64,000 nt of DNA from Halomonas sp. 54_146 (GTDB taxonomy: Bacteria; Pseudomonadota; Gammaproteobacteria; Pseudomonadales; Halomonadaceae), in the NCBI RefSeq assembly GCF_001507855.1, contig NZ_LGEN01000019.1, forward strand, positions 1 through 64,000, in the 5' to 3' direction. The notes beneath the pieces are model-generated. The model did not search any database, had not been told where the DNA came from, and worked only from the letters and a program-made list of their open reading frames with translations. Made by a program: the position numbers and the translations under genes. Below, one piece after another: positions 19,138 through 29,104 of the stretch; within the stretch, counting starts at the first letter, position 1, and each line of letters begins with the position of its first letter.

Positions 19138-19941
19138 ATGACTCAACAGGCAACGCCGACTATTTTAACGCGTATTCTGGCTCGTAAAGACCAGGAAGTG
19201 GCAGAGCGCCGTCAGGCCGTTTCGGAAGCGGATTTACTCGCCTTAGGCGAAAAGCAGAGCGCTCCCCGTGGCTTTATTGACGCTCTCAACGCGCGCATTG
19301 CGGCGGGTGATCCGGCGGTGATCGCCGAGGTCAAGAAAGCCTCGCCTTCAAAAGGGGTTATTCGCGAAGAGTTTCATCCCTCGGATATTGCTAAGAGCTA
19401 TGCCCAGGGCGGCGCTGCCTGTCTTTCGGTACTTACCGACGCTGACTTTTTTCAAGGCCATGAAGACTATCTGATCGCTGCCCGTGACGTATGTTCGCTG
19501 CCCGTGATTCGCAAAGATTTTATCACCCACGGCTATCAGGTCAGTGAATCACGCGCGATTGGTGCGGACTGTATTTTGTTGATTGTTGCCGCTCTGGACG
19601 ACGCTCAACTGCGTGACCTTAATCAACAGGCTATTCAGTTAGGTATGGATGTGTTGGTGGAAGTCCACGATGCCGACGAGCTAGCGCGAGCACTGGCATT
19701 GGATCTGAAACTGGTAGGCATTAATAACCGCAACCTGCATACCTTTGAAACCAGCCTCAATACGACGCTTGATCTACTGCCGCGTATTCCTGAAGAGGTC
19801 ACGGTGATTACTGAGTCCGGCATTCATACCCGCGATGATGTTGCGCTAATGCGTGAACATAGTGTTAACGGCTTCCTCGTCGGTGAAGCCTTTATGCGTG
19901 AAAGTGATCCGGGCTTGGCGCTGAAGAAGCTGTTTTTCTAA
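19138..19941 (+). CDS. trpC: indole-3-glycerol phosphate synthase
   Basis: A 267-residue monofunctional (beta/alpha)8 enzyme, without a TrpF fusion. Visible motifs: [36 protein letters not shown] (catalytic Lys), [27 protein letters not shown] and [12 protein letters not shown]. It lies 9 bp after trpD and is followed by a clear intrinsic terminator. Confidence 0.95.
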   Translation: MTQQATPTILTRILARKDQEVAERRQAVSEADLLALGEKQSAPRGFIDALNARIAAGDPAVIAEVKKASPSKGVIREEFHPSDIAKSYAQGGAACLSVLTDADFFQGHEDYLIAARDVCSLPVIRKDFITHGYQVSESRAIGADCILLIVAALDDAQLRDLNQQAIQLGMDVLVEVHDADELARALALDLKLVGINNRNLHTFETSLNTTLDLLPRIPEEVTVITESGIHTRDDVALMREHSVNGFLVGEAFMRESDPGLALKKLFF

Positions 19942-20026
19942 CTGACGGTCTTTAAGACAGCCCTTAAGACAGCCCTTACGACCGTCCTCGCTCGCTTTTT
20001 TTCACCACTGTCCTCACTGCAAACAG

Positions 20027-20065
20027 CGCCCCACTGACCAAAATAAGCCAGTGGGGCGTTTTTTT
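20027..20065 (+). terminator. Rho-independent terminator after trpC
   Basis: A perfect 10-bp stem (CGCCCCACTG at 20027-20036 with its complement at 20049-20058) is followed by seven T residues at 20059-20065. It lies between trpC and the converging ydiJ gene. The gap before it also has a 12-bp tandem duplication (TAAGACAGCCCT). Confidence 0.92.
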
Positions 20066-20070
20066 ATCCA

Positions 20071-23000
20071 TCAGGCGCTGCGTATCGCATTGAGCAACGC
20101 TTGCAGTGGGTGAGGCAGCACGTGTTCAGAATAGCGTTTCACCTGGCTGCGGCAGGAGTAGCCGGTGGCGAGCAGCTTGCCCGCATTTTCCTCGGCTTCC
20201 ACTTGAGGCTGCCAGGACTGGGCGTAGATGGTTTTTGACGTGGCCACATTGCGGGTTTCATGGCCGTAGGTGCCGGACATGCCGCAGCAGCCGGTGGCCA
20301 TCAGCTCAAGCTCTAACCCAAACGCCGCGAACACCTGCTGCCAGGCTTTGGGGCTGCCCGGCGCGTTGGTTTTCTCGGTGCAGTGGGAAAGCAGCTTAAA
20401 GCCGGGGTCGGTTAGGTTCAGCTGGCTAGGCACCAGGGTATTGATGCGGGTCGCCAGCCATTCCTGCAACATCAGCACGTCCGGCACGGCCTCATTGCCT
20501 AGCGCTTTAACGTACTCCTGGCGATAGGTGAGCGTCATCGCGGGATCGATACCCACCATAGGAATATCAAAGCGCGCCAGGGTGCGCAGCCGTTCAGCCT
20601 GTTTGGCAGCGGTGCGCTCAAAAGCGCCCAAAAAGCCCTGTACGTGAAGCGGTTTGCCGTTGGCAGAAAACGGCATCACAAAGACGCGCAGGTTAAGGCG
20701 CGACAGCAGTTCCACCACATCCATCACCAGTGTGGCTTCGAAGTGGGTAGTGAAGGCATCCTGCACAATAATCACGCTATTAGCGCGCTGCTGTACGGTT
20801 AACAGCGCCAATGACATCGGCGTTGCCTCGGCCACTCCCCATGCGCGTAGCTGCTTTTTCACGCTGGCGCGGGAAAGTGCCGGGGAATCGCTAATGCCCA
20901 TAGAGCTGCGCATCAGTTTTTCCACCCAGCGCTGGTTGAGCAGGGCGTTATACAGCGGCGCGGCTTTGGCCAGCGTGGGCAGCATAAACTCGGTGCCGCC
21001 AATCACGTAATCGCGCAGCGGGCGCAGGTAGCGGCCGTGGTAGACCTCTAAAAACTGCGAACGAAACTGTGGCACGTTGACCTTAATCGGGCACTGACCC
21101 GCACAGGATTTACACGCCAAACAGCCCGCCATGGCGTCGTAAACCTCATGGGAGTAGTCGTGGTGCTGCTGGCGGCTAACGGTGTTAATGAATCGCTTGG
21201 GGAAGCTTTTAATAAAGCCCCAGCCGCCCTCGGCTTTTTTCTTGCGTGATTCTTCCACCACGTCGATTCCCGCCTGGGATTGCAGCCGCAGCCACTCGCG
21301 GATCAAACTGGCGCGGCCTTTGGGCGACTGGCGACGGTCTCGTGTCGCCTTCCAGGAAGGGCACATGGGGTCGTCAACATCGTAGTTGTAGCAGGCACCG
21401 TTGCCGTTGCAATACACCGCCGCGTCGTAGGCCTGCCATGCCCGCTCATCAATGGTGCGGTCAAACTGGCCGCGCATGGGCACGCCATCAATAGTGAGGA
21501 GATCGGGGTCGCTATCCCTGGCGATTAGCTTGCCTCCTTCGGCGGCCGAGGCAATTTTACCGGGGTTCAACTGGTTGTAGGGGTCAAACGCGGCTTTTAC
21601 CCGCTGTAGGCTGGGGTAAAGCTCGCCAAAGAATTTAGGCGCATATTCGGAGCGCACGCCCTTGCCGTGTTCGCCCCACAGCAGGCCGCCGTACTTCTGG
21701 GTAAGCGCGGCCACCTCATCGGAAACGGCACGAATCAGCTTTTCCTGTTCGGGGTCTTTCATATCAATGGCGGGGCGCACGTGCAGCACGCCGGCATCAA
21801 CATGGCCAAACATCCCGTAGGAAAGCCCCCGGGCATCCAGCGCCGCGCGGAACTCGGCGATAAAGTCCGCCAGGTGTTCCGGTGGCACGGCGGTATCTTC
21901 GACAAACGGAATCGGTCGCTTCTCGCCCTGCACATTCCCTAGCAAGCCCACCGAGCGTTTGCGCATGGCGTACACTTTCTGAATCTGCCCGCGGCCTTCG
22001 GCCAGGGTAAAGCCTAGCCGCTCTACGGTGGCGTCTTGGCTTAGGTGTTCGGTAAACGACTGCACGCGCTTGGCGAGGGCGCTTTCATCGTCGTCGTTAA
22101 ACTCGATCAGGTTGATGCCACGGATCAGCGTGCTGCCGGTGGCGGGGAAGAACTCCGCCACGCTATCCCACACAAAGTCCTCCATGGCCAGCTGCAGTAC
22201 CGTGTCATCGACGGTTTCAATCGACGTGGGGCGCGCGCTGGAAGCCATGAGTGCCTTGGCATCGCGCAGCGCGTCCATAAAGCTGGGGTAGCGCACATTC
22301 ACCAGCGTCGAGTGCTTGGGAATGGGCAGCACATTGAGCACCGCTTCATTCAAAAAGCCCAACGAGCCTTCCGAGCCGCACAGCAGGCTGTTGAGATTGA
22401 GCTGCCCTTCATCGTCGCGCAGGTGAGCCAAATCATAGCCGGTTAAGCAGCGGTTGAGCGGCGGAAACTTGGCCTCAATCAGCTCACGCTGCTGGTCGAT
22501 AATCTCGGCGGCGGTGGTGTGCACGCGGCCAAGAATGCCCGCCTGCTGGCCATTAGCCTGTTCTTGTTCAGCGCTAAGCGGGCGGCTGTGCAGGTGTTGG
22601 CCGCCCAGCAAAATGGTGTCGAGTTCCAGCACGTGGTTGCGGGTTTTGCCGTATTCACAGCTGCCCTGGCCGCTGGCATCGGTGGCTATCATGCCGCCGA
22701 TGGTGGCGCGGTTAGAGGTCGAAAGGTCGGGGGCGAAAAACAGCCCATGAGGTTTTAGCGCCGCGTTGAGCTGGTCTTTTACCACCCCCGCCTGCACGCG
22801 CACGCGGCGGTTTTCTACGTCGATCTCAAGGATGTGGTTCATATGGCGGGAAACGTCCACCACGATGCCATCCGTCAGCGACTGGCCGTTGGTGCCGGTG
22901 CCGCCGCCTCGGGGCGTTAAGGTAATGTCACGGTGGGTGGTTTGCGCGGCCAGCCGAGCCAGGCGCTCTAAATCTTCGGCATGCTTGGGGTAAACCGCCG

Positions 23001-23172
23001 CCTGGGGCAGGCGCTGGTAAATCGAGTTATCCGTCGCCAGCACCGTGCGGCTGGCGTAGTCGGGGGCGATCTCACCCTCAAAACCACGCGTCTTGAGGGC
23101 TTCTAGAAAATGTATATACGCATTGCCCAAGCGTTCAAACGGGGCGGTGCGCGTGTCCAAGGATGCAATCAT
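20071..23172 (-). CDS. ydiJ: FAD-linked/Fe-S D-2-hydroxyacid dehydrogenase, YdiJ type
   Basis: A 1033-residue three-part protein. The N-terminal FAD_binding_4 domain has LTPRGGGTGTNGQSLTDGIVVD and the FAD-oxidase C domain contains GMFGHVDAGVLHVRP. A ferredoxin-like domain carries CLACKSCAGQCP. The C-terminus is a CCG-type domain (MATGCCGMSGTYGHE). E. coli YdiJ and relatives oxidise D-2-hydroxyglutarate and related acids, passing electrons to the respiratory chain. Size (about 1020 residues) and order match YdiJ rather than GlcD or D-LDH. Substrate remains inference. It is monocistronic. Confidence 0.85.
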   Translation of the reverse strand: MIASLDTRTAPFERLGNAYIHFLEALKTRGFEGEIAPDYASRTVLATDNSIYQRLPQAAVYPKHAEDLERLARLAAQTTHRDITLTPRGGGTGTNGQSLTDGIVVDVSRHMNHILEIDVENRRVRVQAGVVKDQLNAALKPHGLFFAPDLSTSNRATIGGMIATDASGQGSCEYGKTRNHVLELDTILLGGQHLHSRPLSAEQEQANGQQAGILGRVHTTAAEIIDQQRELIEAKFPPLNRCLTGYDLAHLRDDEGQLNLNSLLCGSEGSLGFLNEAVLNVLPIPKHSTLVNVRYPSFMDALRDAKALMASSARPTSIETVDDTVLQLAMEDFVWDSVAEFFPATGSTLIRGINLIEFNDDDESALAKRVQSFTEHLSQDATVERLGFTLAEGRGQIQKVYAMRKRSVGLLGNVQGEKRPIPFVEDTAVPPEHLADFIAEFRAALDARGLSYGMFGHVDAGVLHVRPAIDMKDPEQEKLIRAVSDEVAALTQKYGGLLWGEHGKGVRSEYAPKFFGELYPSLQRVKAAFDPYNQLNPGKIASAAEGGKLIARDSDPDLLTIDGVPMRGQFDRTIDERAWQAYDAAVYCNGNGACYNYDVDDPMCPSWKATRDRRQSPKGRASLIREWLRLQSQAGIDVVEESRKKKAEGGWGFIKSFPKRFINTVSRQQHHDYSHEVYDAMAGCLACKSCAGQCPIKVNVPQFRSQFLEVYHGRYLRPLRDYVIGGTEFMLPTLAKAAPLYNALLNQRWVEKLMRSSMGISDSPALSRASVKKQLRAWGVAEATPMSLALLTVQQRANSVIIVQDAFTTHFEATLVMDVVELLSRLNLRVFVMPFSANGKPLHVQGFLGAFERTAAKQAERLRTLARFDIPMVGIDPAMTLTYRQEYVKALGNEAVPDVLMLQEWLATRINTLVPSQLNLTDPGFKLLSHCTEKTNAPGSPKAWQQVFAAFGLELELMATGCCGMSGTYGHETRNVATSKTIYAQSWQPQVEAEENAGKLLATGYSCRSQVKRYSEHVLPHPLQALLNAIRSA

Positions 23173-23471
23173 AGTTGATCAAGCCGTCAGTGCCGGGGGC
23201 GCAATAAAAGAAGACCGCTACTTTACCGCAGCGGCTGCCTCGCTGCATCTCAAGGTGCATGGCTATTCATGGCTGTTGTTGCGGTGATTCATTTTGTCGT
23301 CGAGATGCCCGCTATCGTTTTATGTGCACCGTTTTTTATGTGCATCGTTTTTTATCCACATAGCGCGTTGTAATTTTTTGCCAAAGCGTATTTAATGATT
23401 CAATAATTATACAAAAAAAGAAAATCCCCTGACGAAAGTTATACAAGCCACCATAACTAGGGGATACAACA

Positions 23472-25202
23472 GTGCGCGATAACGGACCGGTTTCTCAACA
23501 AGAATTTGTGCTTAGCGATACGGATGTTCTAATATCCAAGACCGATGAAAAAAGCCATATTGTTTATGCTAATCAGGCATTTATTGACGTTAGTGGCTTT
23601 TCATACGACGAGCTTTACCACTCCCCGCATAATATTGTTAGACATCCGGACATGCCTGAAGTGATATTCAAGGATATGTGGCAAGACCTTCAGGCGGGTC
23701 GATATTGGTCTGGGCTGGTCAAAAATCGGCGCCAAAACGGCGATTTTTACTGGGTGCGAGCCAATGTGGTGCCAATCCGCGAGGGTAACCAGGTGACGGG
23801 GTTCTGCTCAATTAGAGTTAAGCCCGGTCGAGACGAGGTTGCGCATGCAGAAAAGGTTTATAGCGACATCCGCAAGCGTGGGAACCGTTACGCAGTAAAG
23901 CACGGCGTTGCCATTCGACTGACGCTATGGCGCAGGTTAATCCCGGTTAATTTTCAAAGCATGCGGGTTAAAGCCGCTATTTCTGGTCTTTTTTCATTCT
24001 GTTTGTTTGCTGGCTTTGGTATTGCCTCTTCTTTTGCCCTTTCTAGTGCTGCCTCTGGCGTTGAAACCAACACGGTATTGCCTGCTGTTTTCCTTGCTAC
24101 TGGCGTGGTGGTTGGGGTTTTATTTGCTTTGTATGAGTGGCTTAGCAGTCTTCGTACACGTCATTTTATTTACAAGGCCAATGACTTTTCCTTACAGCTA
24201 GCCGCCGGAAATTTGAAGGCTGAAATCCCTCGTATGGGTAAAAGCGAAATGGACACGACGCTTGGCACAATGGATTTTATGCGTCGCTCATTGGAGGTGT
24301 TGGTCGGAGACTTAAATACGCGCATTTACAAGGTAGCACCCGCGGTGGAAAGCCTTTCCCAAGGCAACAGTGCCATGGCAGTACGTTTGGAACAGCAGGC
24401 CTCGGCGGTGCAACAGACAGCCGCAAGCACCGAGGAAATTTCTTCCACTGTCTCACAAAGTGCGGATAACGCTACCCAGGCAAGCGAAGCGTCACTTGGC
24501 AACGTCAATAAGGTTGACCACGCTAGCAATATCATGGGGCTGCTTTCAGCGGCGATGGAAGAAATCACCGAGCAAGCCGACAACATGGTGGGCATTGTTA
24601 GCACCATTGATAGCATTGCCTTTCAGACCAATATTTTAGCGCTTAATGCGTCGGTAGAGGCCGCACGCGCTGGTGAGCATGGCCGTGGCTTTGCGGTTGT
24701 GGCTGAAGAGGTGCGCAAACTCGCTCGGCAGTCTGCCGATGCTGCTAAGCAGGTGCAAACGCTTATAGAACAAGCACAAAACAGCATTAACGGTGGAAAA
24801 ACACAAGCCGAAGAAGCCAGCGGTGCCATGCAGAAAATTCGCGAGGCAAGCTACCGTGTCAATGACCTGATGGGCGAAATAAGTGCGGCGACGCATGAAC
24901 AAAGCCAGGGTATCAATCAAATCAGTAACGCCATCAATGACATTGACCACGGTACGCAAGCTAGCGTTGCCGCCATGGGCACCTACAGAAACACCACGAC
25001 TGAGCTCAAACAGCAAATTCACGGTTTATCGCACAGTGCGATGGCTTTTTTAAGTGAGACGGAGCGCCGTTTGTCGCTCACTCATACAAAGCCTTCTGCT
25101 GAAGCCGAAGCAGGCCACCACGAGCATGCTGGAAATTTTTTACCCTCATCTCCACAGCCTCGCCGTTTACCGCACAAGCTTAGTCAGTCTCAAGCGTCTT
25201 GA
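23472..25202 (+). CDS. PAS-domain methyl-accepting chemotaxis protein (Aer-like)
   Basis: A 576-residue receptor. Residues about 15-125 are a PAS domain ([43 protein letters not shown]), as in the aerotaxis receptor Aer, which binds FAD there. Two hydrophobic helices lie at about 165-190 and 195-220 with almost no periplasmic loop. The signalling domain contains the conserved tip [33 protein letters not shown]. It likely senses redox or oxygen from the inner membrane. Start is GTG at 23472 behind AGGGGAT. The 299-bp stretch before it (23173-23471) shows no gene, only a 16-bp tandem duplication with a TTTTTTATGTGCA core near 23315-23360. Confidence 0.87.
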   Translation: MRDNGPVSQQEFVLSDTDVLISKTDEKSHIVYANQAFIDVSGFSYDELYHSPHNIVRHPDMPEVIFKDMWQDLQAGRYWSGLVKNRRQNGDFYWVRANVVPIREGNQVTGFCSIRVKPGRDEVAHAEKVYSDIRKRGNRYAVKHGVAIRLTLWRRLIPVNFQSMRVKAAISGLFSFCLFAGFGIASSFALSSAASGVETNTVLPAVFLATGVVVGVLFALYEWLSSLRTRHFIYKANDFSLQLAAGNLKAEIPRMGKSEMDTTLGTMDFMRRSLEVLVGDLNTRIYKVAPAVESLSQGNSAMAVRLEQQASAVQQTAASTEEISSTVSQSADNATQASEASLGNVNKVDHASNIMGLLSAAMEEITEQADNMVGIVSTIDSIAFQTNILALNASVEAARAGEHGRGFAVVAEEVRKLARQSADAAKQVQTLIEQAQNSINGGKTQAEEASGAMQKIREASYRVNDLMGEISAATHEQSQGINQISNAINDIDHGTQASVAAMGTYRNTTTELKQQIHGLSHSAMAFLSETERRLSLTHTKPSAEAEAGHHEHAGNFLPSSPQPRRLPHKLSQSQAS

Positions 25203-25232
25203 TGCTTGCAACGAAGCAGTCGTCAACAGCCC

Positions 25233-25523
25233 TTAGTTCAGCTCCTGAACATCATGCTCTTTCAGGTATTGACGTAAGGCTTGATTCATGCGGGTTTGCC
25301 AACCTTTCCCTGTTTGGCGGAATGCTTCAACTACATCTTGGTCATAGCGGATCTTTACCGGCACTTTTCGTTCACTTACGGGAATAGGGGGGCGACCCCG
25401 TCCACGCTTCACCAGAGTATCGCCGTGGTAGTGATGCGCGGCCTCAAACCACTCGTCTGTCAACTCTGGTGCGTCGTCCGGGTCAAGCCAAGTGCTGTTC
25501 GTATCGTTGTCTTTCGCGCTCAT
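25233..25523 (-). CDS. brnA: BrnA-family antitoxin
   Basis: A 96-residue protein with the BrnA pattern: DDAPELTDEWFEAA near the start, then KVPVKIRYDQDVVEAFRQTGKGWQTRMNQALRQYL, a ribbon-helix-helix DNA-binding region. It neutralises BrnT and represses its own operon in characterised systems. It overlaps the 3' end of brnT by 41 nt, so the pair is coupled. It converges on the chemoreceptor gene, with 30 bp between the stops. Confidence 0.88.
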   Translation of the reverse strand: MSAKDNDTNSTWLDPDDAPELTDEWFEAAHHYHGDTLVKRGRGRPPIPVSERKVPVKIRYDQDVVEAFRQTGKGWQTRMNQALRQYLKEHDVQELN

Positions 25524-25767
25524 TGGCGTACCTCATGGAAATAATGCGGCGCTTTTTTCCGCGTTGTGTCCACACAATCACGGTCACTTTGCCGGTGAGT
25601 TTACCCACGGTAATGATGCGTTCTTCGCCGTAGTCTTGGCGGTCGTCCACCATCGCCAGCGTTTTGCCAGCAAAGATGGCAGGCGCATCGTTAAAATCCA
25701 GGCCGCGATGTTGCAGGGTGTCTTGCTGTTTGCGCAGGTCGTACTCAATATCACTGCCTGGGGCCAT
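25483..25767 (-). CDS. brnT: BrnT-family ribonuclease toxin
   Basis: A 94-residue RelE-like toxin of the BrnT family, expected to cut RNA and arrest growth when BrnA is lost. Family features: HRGLDFNDAPAIF, a central GEERIITVGKLTGKVTVIVWTQRG, and the C-terminal basic core RRIISMRYANERERQRYE. The start ATG at 25767 has AAGGAG 6 bp upstream. It lies about 190 bp from the leader-distal end of the CRISPR array, at the island edge. Confidence 0.88.
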   Translation of the reverse strand: MAPGSDIEYDLRKQQDTLQHRGLDFNDAPAIFAGKTLAMVDDRQDYGEERIITVGKLTGKVTVIVWTQRGKKRRIISMRYANERERQRYEQHLA

Positions 25768-25955
25768 TGGGGTCTCCTTGTCTTATTTATTATTGTACCC
25801 CCAATAATTGATTGAGCAAGCGCAATTAAATTAGCCGTTTTGCGAACCCTTGACTAACCGCTTTGGTGCGGGTTCGTATGCTAGGTGATGCGAGAGGACA
25901 GGTGAGGTGATCCCCTTACAACTTGATTAGTAATCACCCAATCCTAGAGTGCCTT

Positions 25956-25988
25956 GTTTCTATCCACGCGCCTCGGGCGAGGCGCGAC
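25956..25988 (-). repeat. divergent leader-distal CRISPR repeat
   Basis: It differs from the array consensus at repeat positions 11 (G to A), 13 (A to G), 18 (C to T) and 25 (G to A), plus-strand numbering. Positions 18 and 25 pair in the stem, so C-G became T-A. The change at 13 turns an A-C mismatch with position 30 into G-C. The stem grows from 6 to 8 contiguous base pairs. On the crRNA strand its 3' part reads GCGTGGATAGAAAC, nearer to the common I-C form GCGTGGATTGAAAC. Confidence 0.9.
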
Positions 25989-28900
25989 ATCATAGGTAAT
26001 TGGAATATTCAAAATCTAGGCTGGTTTCTATCCGCACGCCCCGGGCGGGGCGCGACTTGGACGGTATCGGGCTTGCCGTTGATGTCGTAGGGTTTCTATC
26101 CGCACGCCCCGGGCGGGGCGCGACCAGGTTATCGATACCGCCCACGTACTCTTGTAGCGTTTCTATCCGCACGCCCCGGGCGGGGCGCGACGATGGGTAG
26201 TCAGCAGCGGGCAACGTGCCAAGAGTGTTTCTATCCGCACGCCCCGGGCGGGGCGCGACGACTCTACCAGCATTGATGCCATTGACGCGCTAACGTTTCT
26301 ATCCGCACGCCCCGGGCGGGGCGCGACTTGGTCATCCTCCGGCGCATAAACAATAGCGGCCTGTTTCTATCCGCACGCCCCGGGCGGGGCGCGACCTCAG
26401 TACCAGCGGGCAACGCAGGAGGCCAGCCAGTGTTTCTATCCGCACGCCCCGGGCGGGGCGCGACACTCTCACAGTGCCAGTGCGGTGGTTGGTTTGATGT
26501 TTCTATCCGCACGCCCCGGGCGGGGCGCGACCGCGCAACAGTCCCGCTCCATTCGATACCAGAGGTGTTTCTATCCGCACGCCCCGGGCGGGGCGCGACG
26601 GGGCAGTAGCGACATAAACATTCGCGCCTTGTAGTTTCTATCCGCACGCCCCGGGCGGGGCGCGACCTGCGGTTCGCAGGTCGTCACCCTGGTGATAGTC
26701 GCGTTTCTATCCGCACGCCCCGGGCGGGGCGCGACGGCGTTGGAATGCGCGGCCCCACCTTGGTAATCGTTTCTATCCGCACGCCCCGGGCGGGGCGCGA
26801 CTGTTCGTCGAGCTTTGTCATCTGCTCAGTAAACCGTTTCTATCCGCACGCCCCGGGCGGGGCGCGACATGGCCCATAGGGGTTGAAGGTTGGTGTAATG
26901 CGTTTCTATCCGCACGCCCCGGGCGGGGCGCGACACGTTTGCTCGATGCGCCGAAACTGGCTGTTAATCAGTTTCTATCCGCACGCCCCGGGCGGGGCGC
27001 GACTTAAACGTTGCTCGGTGCCCATCACAATCATTTGCTGTTTCTATCCGCACGCCCCGGGCGGGGCGCGACCAATTCCAAATGTAGGGCCTGAAGTAAC
27101 CTGTGCCAGTTTCTATCCGCACGCCCCGGGCGGGGCGCGACACGGTTTATCACAACGATCTCTATTGGCAACTGCTGTTTCTATCCGCACGCCCCGGGCG
27201 GGGCGCGACGCGGCTGCGTTAAGGATATCGCCAGCGTTTGGCGTTTCTATCCGCACGCCCCGGGCGGGGCGCGACGGCGTCGGGATGCGCGGGCCCACCT
27301 TAGTAATCGTTTCTATCCGCACGCCCCGGGCGGGGCGCGACGTTCGCAACGCCGGGCACGTTACGCAGTGACTCGATGTTTCTATCCGCACGCCCCGGGC
27401 GGGGCGCGACCTCCACTAGCGCACGGAAGCCCTCTTTGCTAGCCGGTTTCTATCCGCACGCCCCGGGCGGGGCGCGACGGTAACTATCGAGTGAGGGTGC
27501 TTTAATGGCTAAGTTTCTATCCGCACGCCCCGGGCGGGGCGCGACTACGTTGCTCACGCGCAAGTTCCAGACGGGCGGCGTTTCTATCCGCACGCCCCGG
27601 GCGGGGCGCGACAACGCCGTCAGCGGTGCCAATAGCGGGGGTCTCAGTTTCTATCCGCACGCCCCGGGCGGGGCGCGACACAGTGACAGAGGTCACGCCG
27701 TCATAAGTAATTTGTTTCTATCCGCACGCCCCGGGCGGGGCGCGACTTCGGCTTCGCCCAAATCATCGTATCATGCAGCCGTTTCTATCCGCACGCCCCG
27801 GGCGGGGCGCGACTTGCCATAAATGTAGCCCGTGCCGAGACGAAAAGGTTTCTATCCGCACGCCCCGGGCGGGGCGCGACCCAGGCTTCGAGCAATAAAA
27901 ACATCAAACCCTATGGTTTCTATCCGCACGCCCCGGGCGGGGCGCGACGCCCTCAATACCTGCATCTAGTGACGATGTGGTGCCGTTTCTATCCGCACGC
28001 CCCGGGCGGGGCGCGACGACCGCGCATGCCCTTGGCGATAGCCTCTTGATCGTTTCTATCCGCACGCCCCGGGCGGGGCGCGACCCTCCTCTGTCTTGCG
28101 CGCCTGAGTGTATGCCTTGTGTTTCTATCCGCACGCCCCGGGCGGGGCGCGACTCACTCGCTATACTCCTCGCGCAAAATCTGTGGCAGTTTCTATCCGC
28201 ACGCCCCGGGCGGGGCGCGACCCAGTTAATGGATTGTATTCCATGACTGATTTTAGTTTCTATCCGCACGCCCCGGGCGGGGCGCGACAATGTACTCATA
28301 CGGCAAGCTAAACGACGCGAGCGTTTCTATCCGCACGCCCCGGGCGGGGCGCGACACCATAATGGCGTTGGTGATGTCTCTTAGTGGGTTGTTTCTATCC
28401 GCACGCCCCGGGCGGGGCGCGACAAACAAATAGCCATCGGCTAGCGTCAAATCTATCGTTTCTATCCGCACGCCCCGGGCGGGGCGCGACCATAGCTCGC
28501 CAGCTCTGGCACCATTTCACCCCGGTTTCTATCCGCACGCCCCGGGCGGGGCGCGACTCGGCATCAAAACCCATATCCGCCGGGCTGCGCAGGTTTCTAT
28601 CCGCACGCCCCGGGCGGGGCGCGACAGAGCGTTTGCCGCGCCTATGTCACCAAGTTTGATGTTTCTATCCGCACGCCCCGGGCGGGGCGCGACCTAACAA
28701 CCCCGGCTCCGATTAAAGAGTTGATCAAGTTTCTATCCGCACGCCCCGGGCGGGGCGCGACACGTCTGTCTCTGAAGAGTACGACCACGCCGTAATGTTT
28801 CTATCCGCACGCCCCGGGCGGGGCGCGACCACAGGGTGGTGGGCTGATCTTCACTGGTAGCGTGGGTTTCTATCCGCACGCCCCGGGCGGGGCGCGACGG

Positions 28901-29104
28901 CAGGTGTAGGGATTCCGCCTTGCTAGGGCATGAAGCGTTTCTATCCGCACGCCCCGGGCGGGGCGCGACGCGCCATGTTTGAGGACGTGGAGCCGGTTAG
29001 CGAAGTTTCTATCCGCACGCCCCGGGCGGGGCGCGACCGGGCGCATACGGGTACCGCCAAAGCATTCAAAAGTTTCTATCCGCACGCCCCGGGCGGGGCG
29101 CGAC
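25956..29104 (-). CRISPR. type I-C CRISPR array, 47 repeats and 46 spacers
   Basis: Repeats are 33 bp. On the plus strand they begin GTTTCTATCCGCACG and end GGGGCGCGAC; on the crRNA (minus) strand they begin GTCGCGCCCC and end GGATAGAAAC, as in type I-C. By reading each unit, I find 46 repeats identical and the one at 25956-25988 divergent. Spacers are 33-38 bp, mostly 34-36. The inner part CGCCCC-GGGC-GGGGCG forms a 6-bp stem for Cas5c processing. Transcription is from the high-coordinate leader beside cas2 towards the divergent end. Repeat-encoded peptides give many false ORFs on both strands. Confidence 0.98.

Noticed and set aside
26192..26431. Spacers 4 and 7 share the 12-mer CAGCGGGCAACG
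   Set aside because: The flanking bases do not align and differences show no codon pattern; a shared short word among 46 spacers is not enough to claim a common source.
27073..27847. Spacers 17 and 28 both contain AAATGTAG and looked related
   Set aside because: Similarity stops after a few bases and no shared reading frame supports it.
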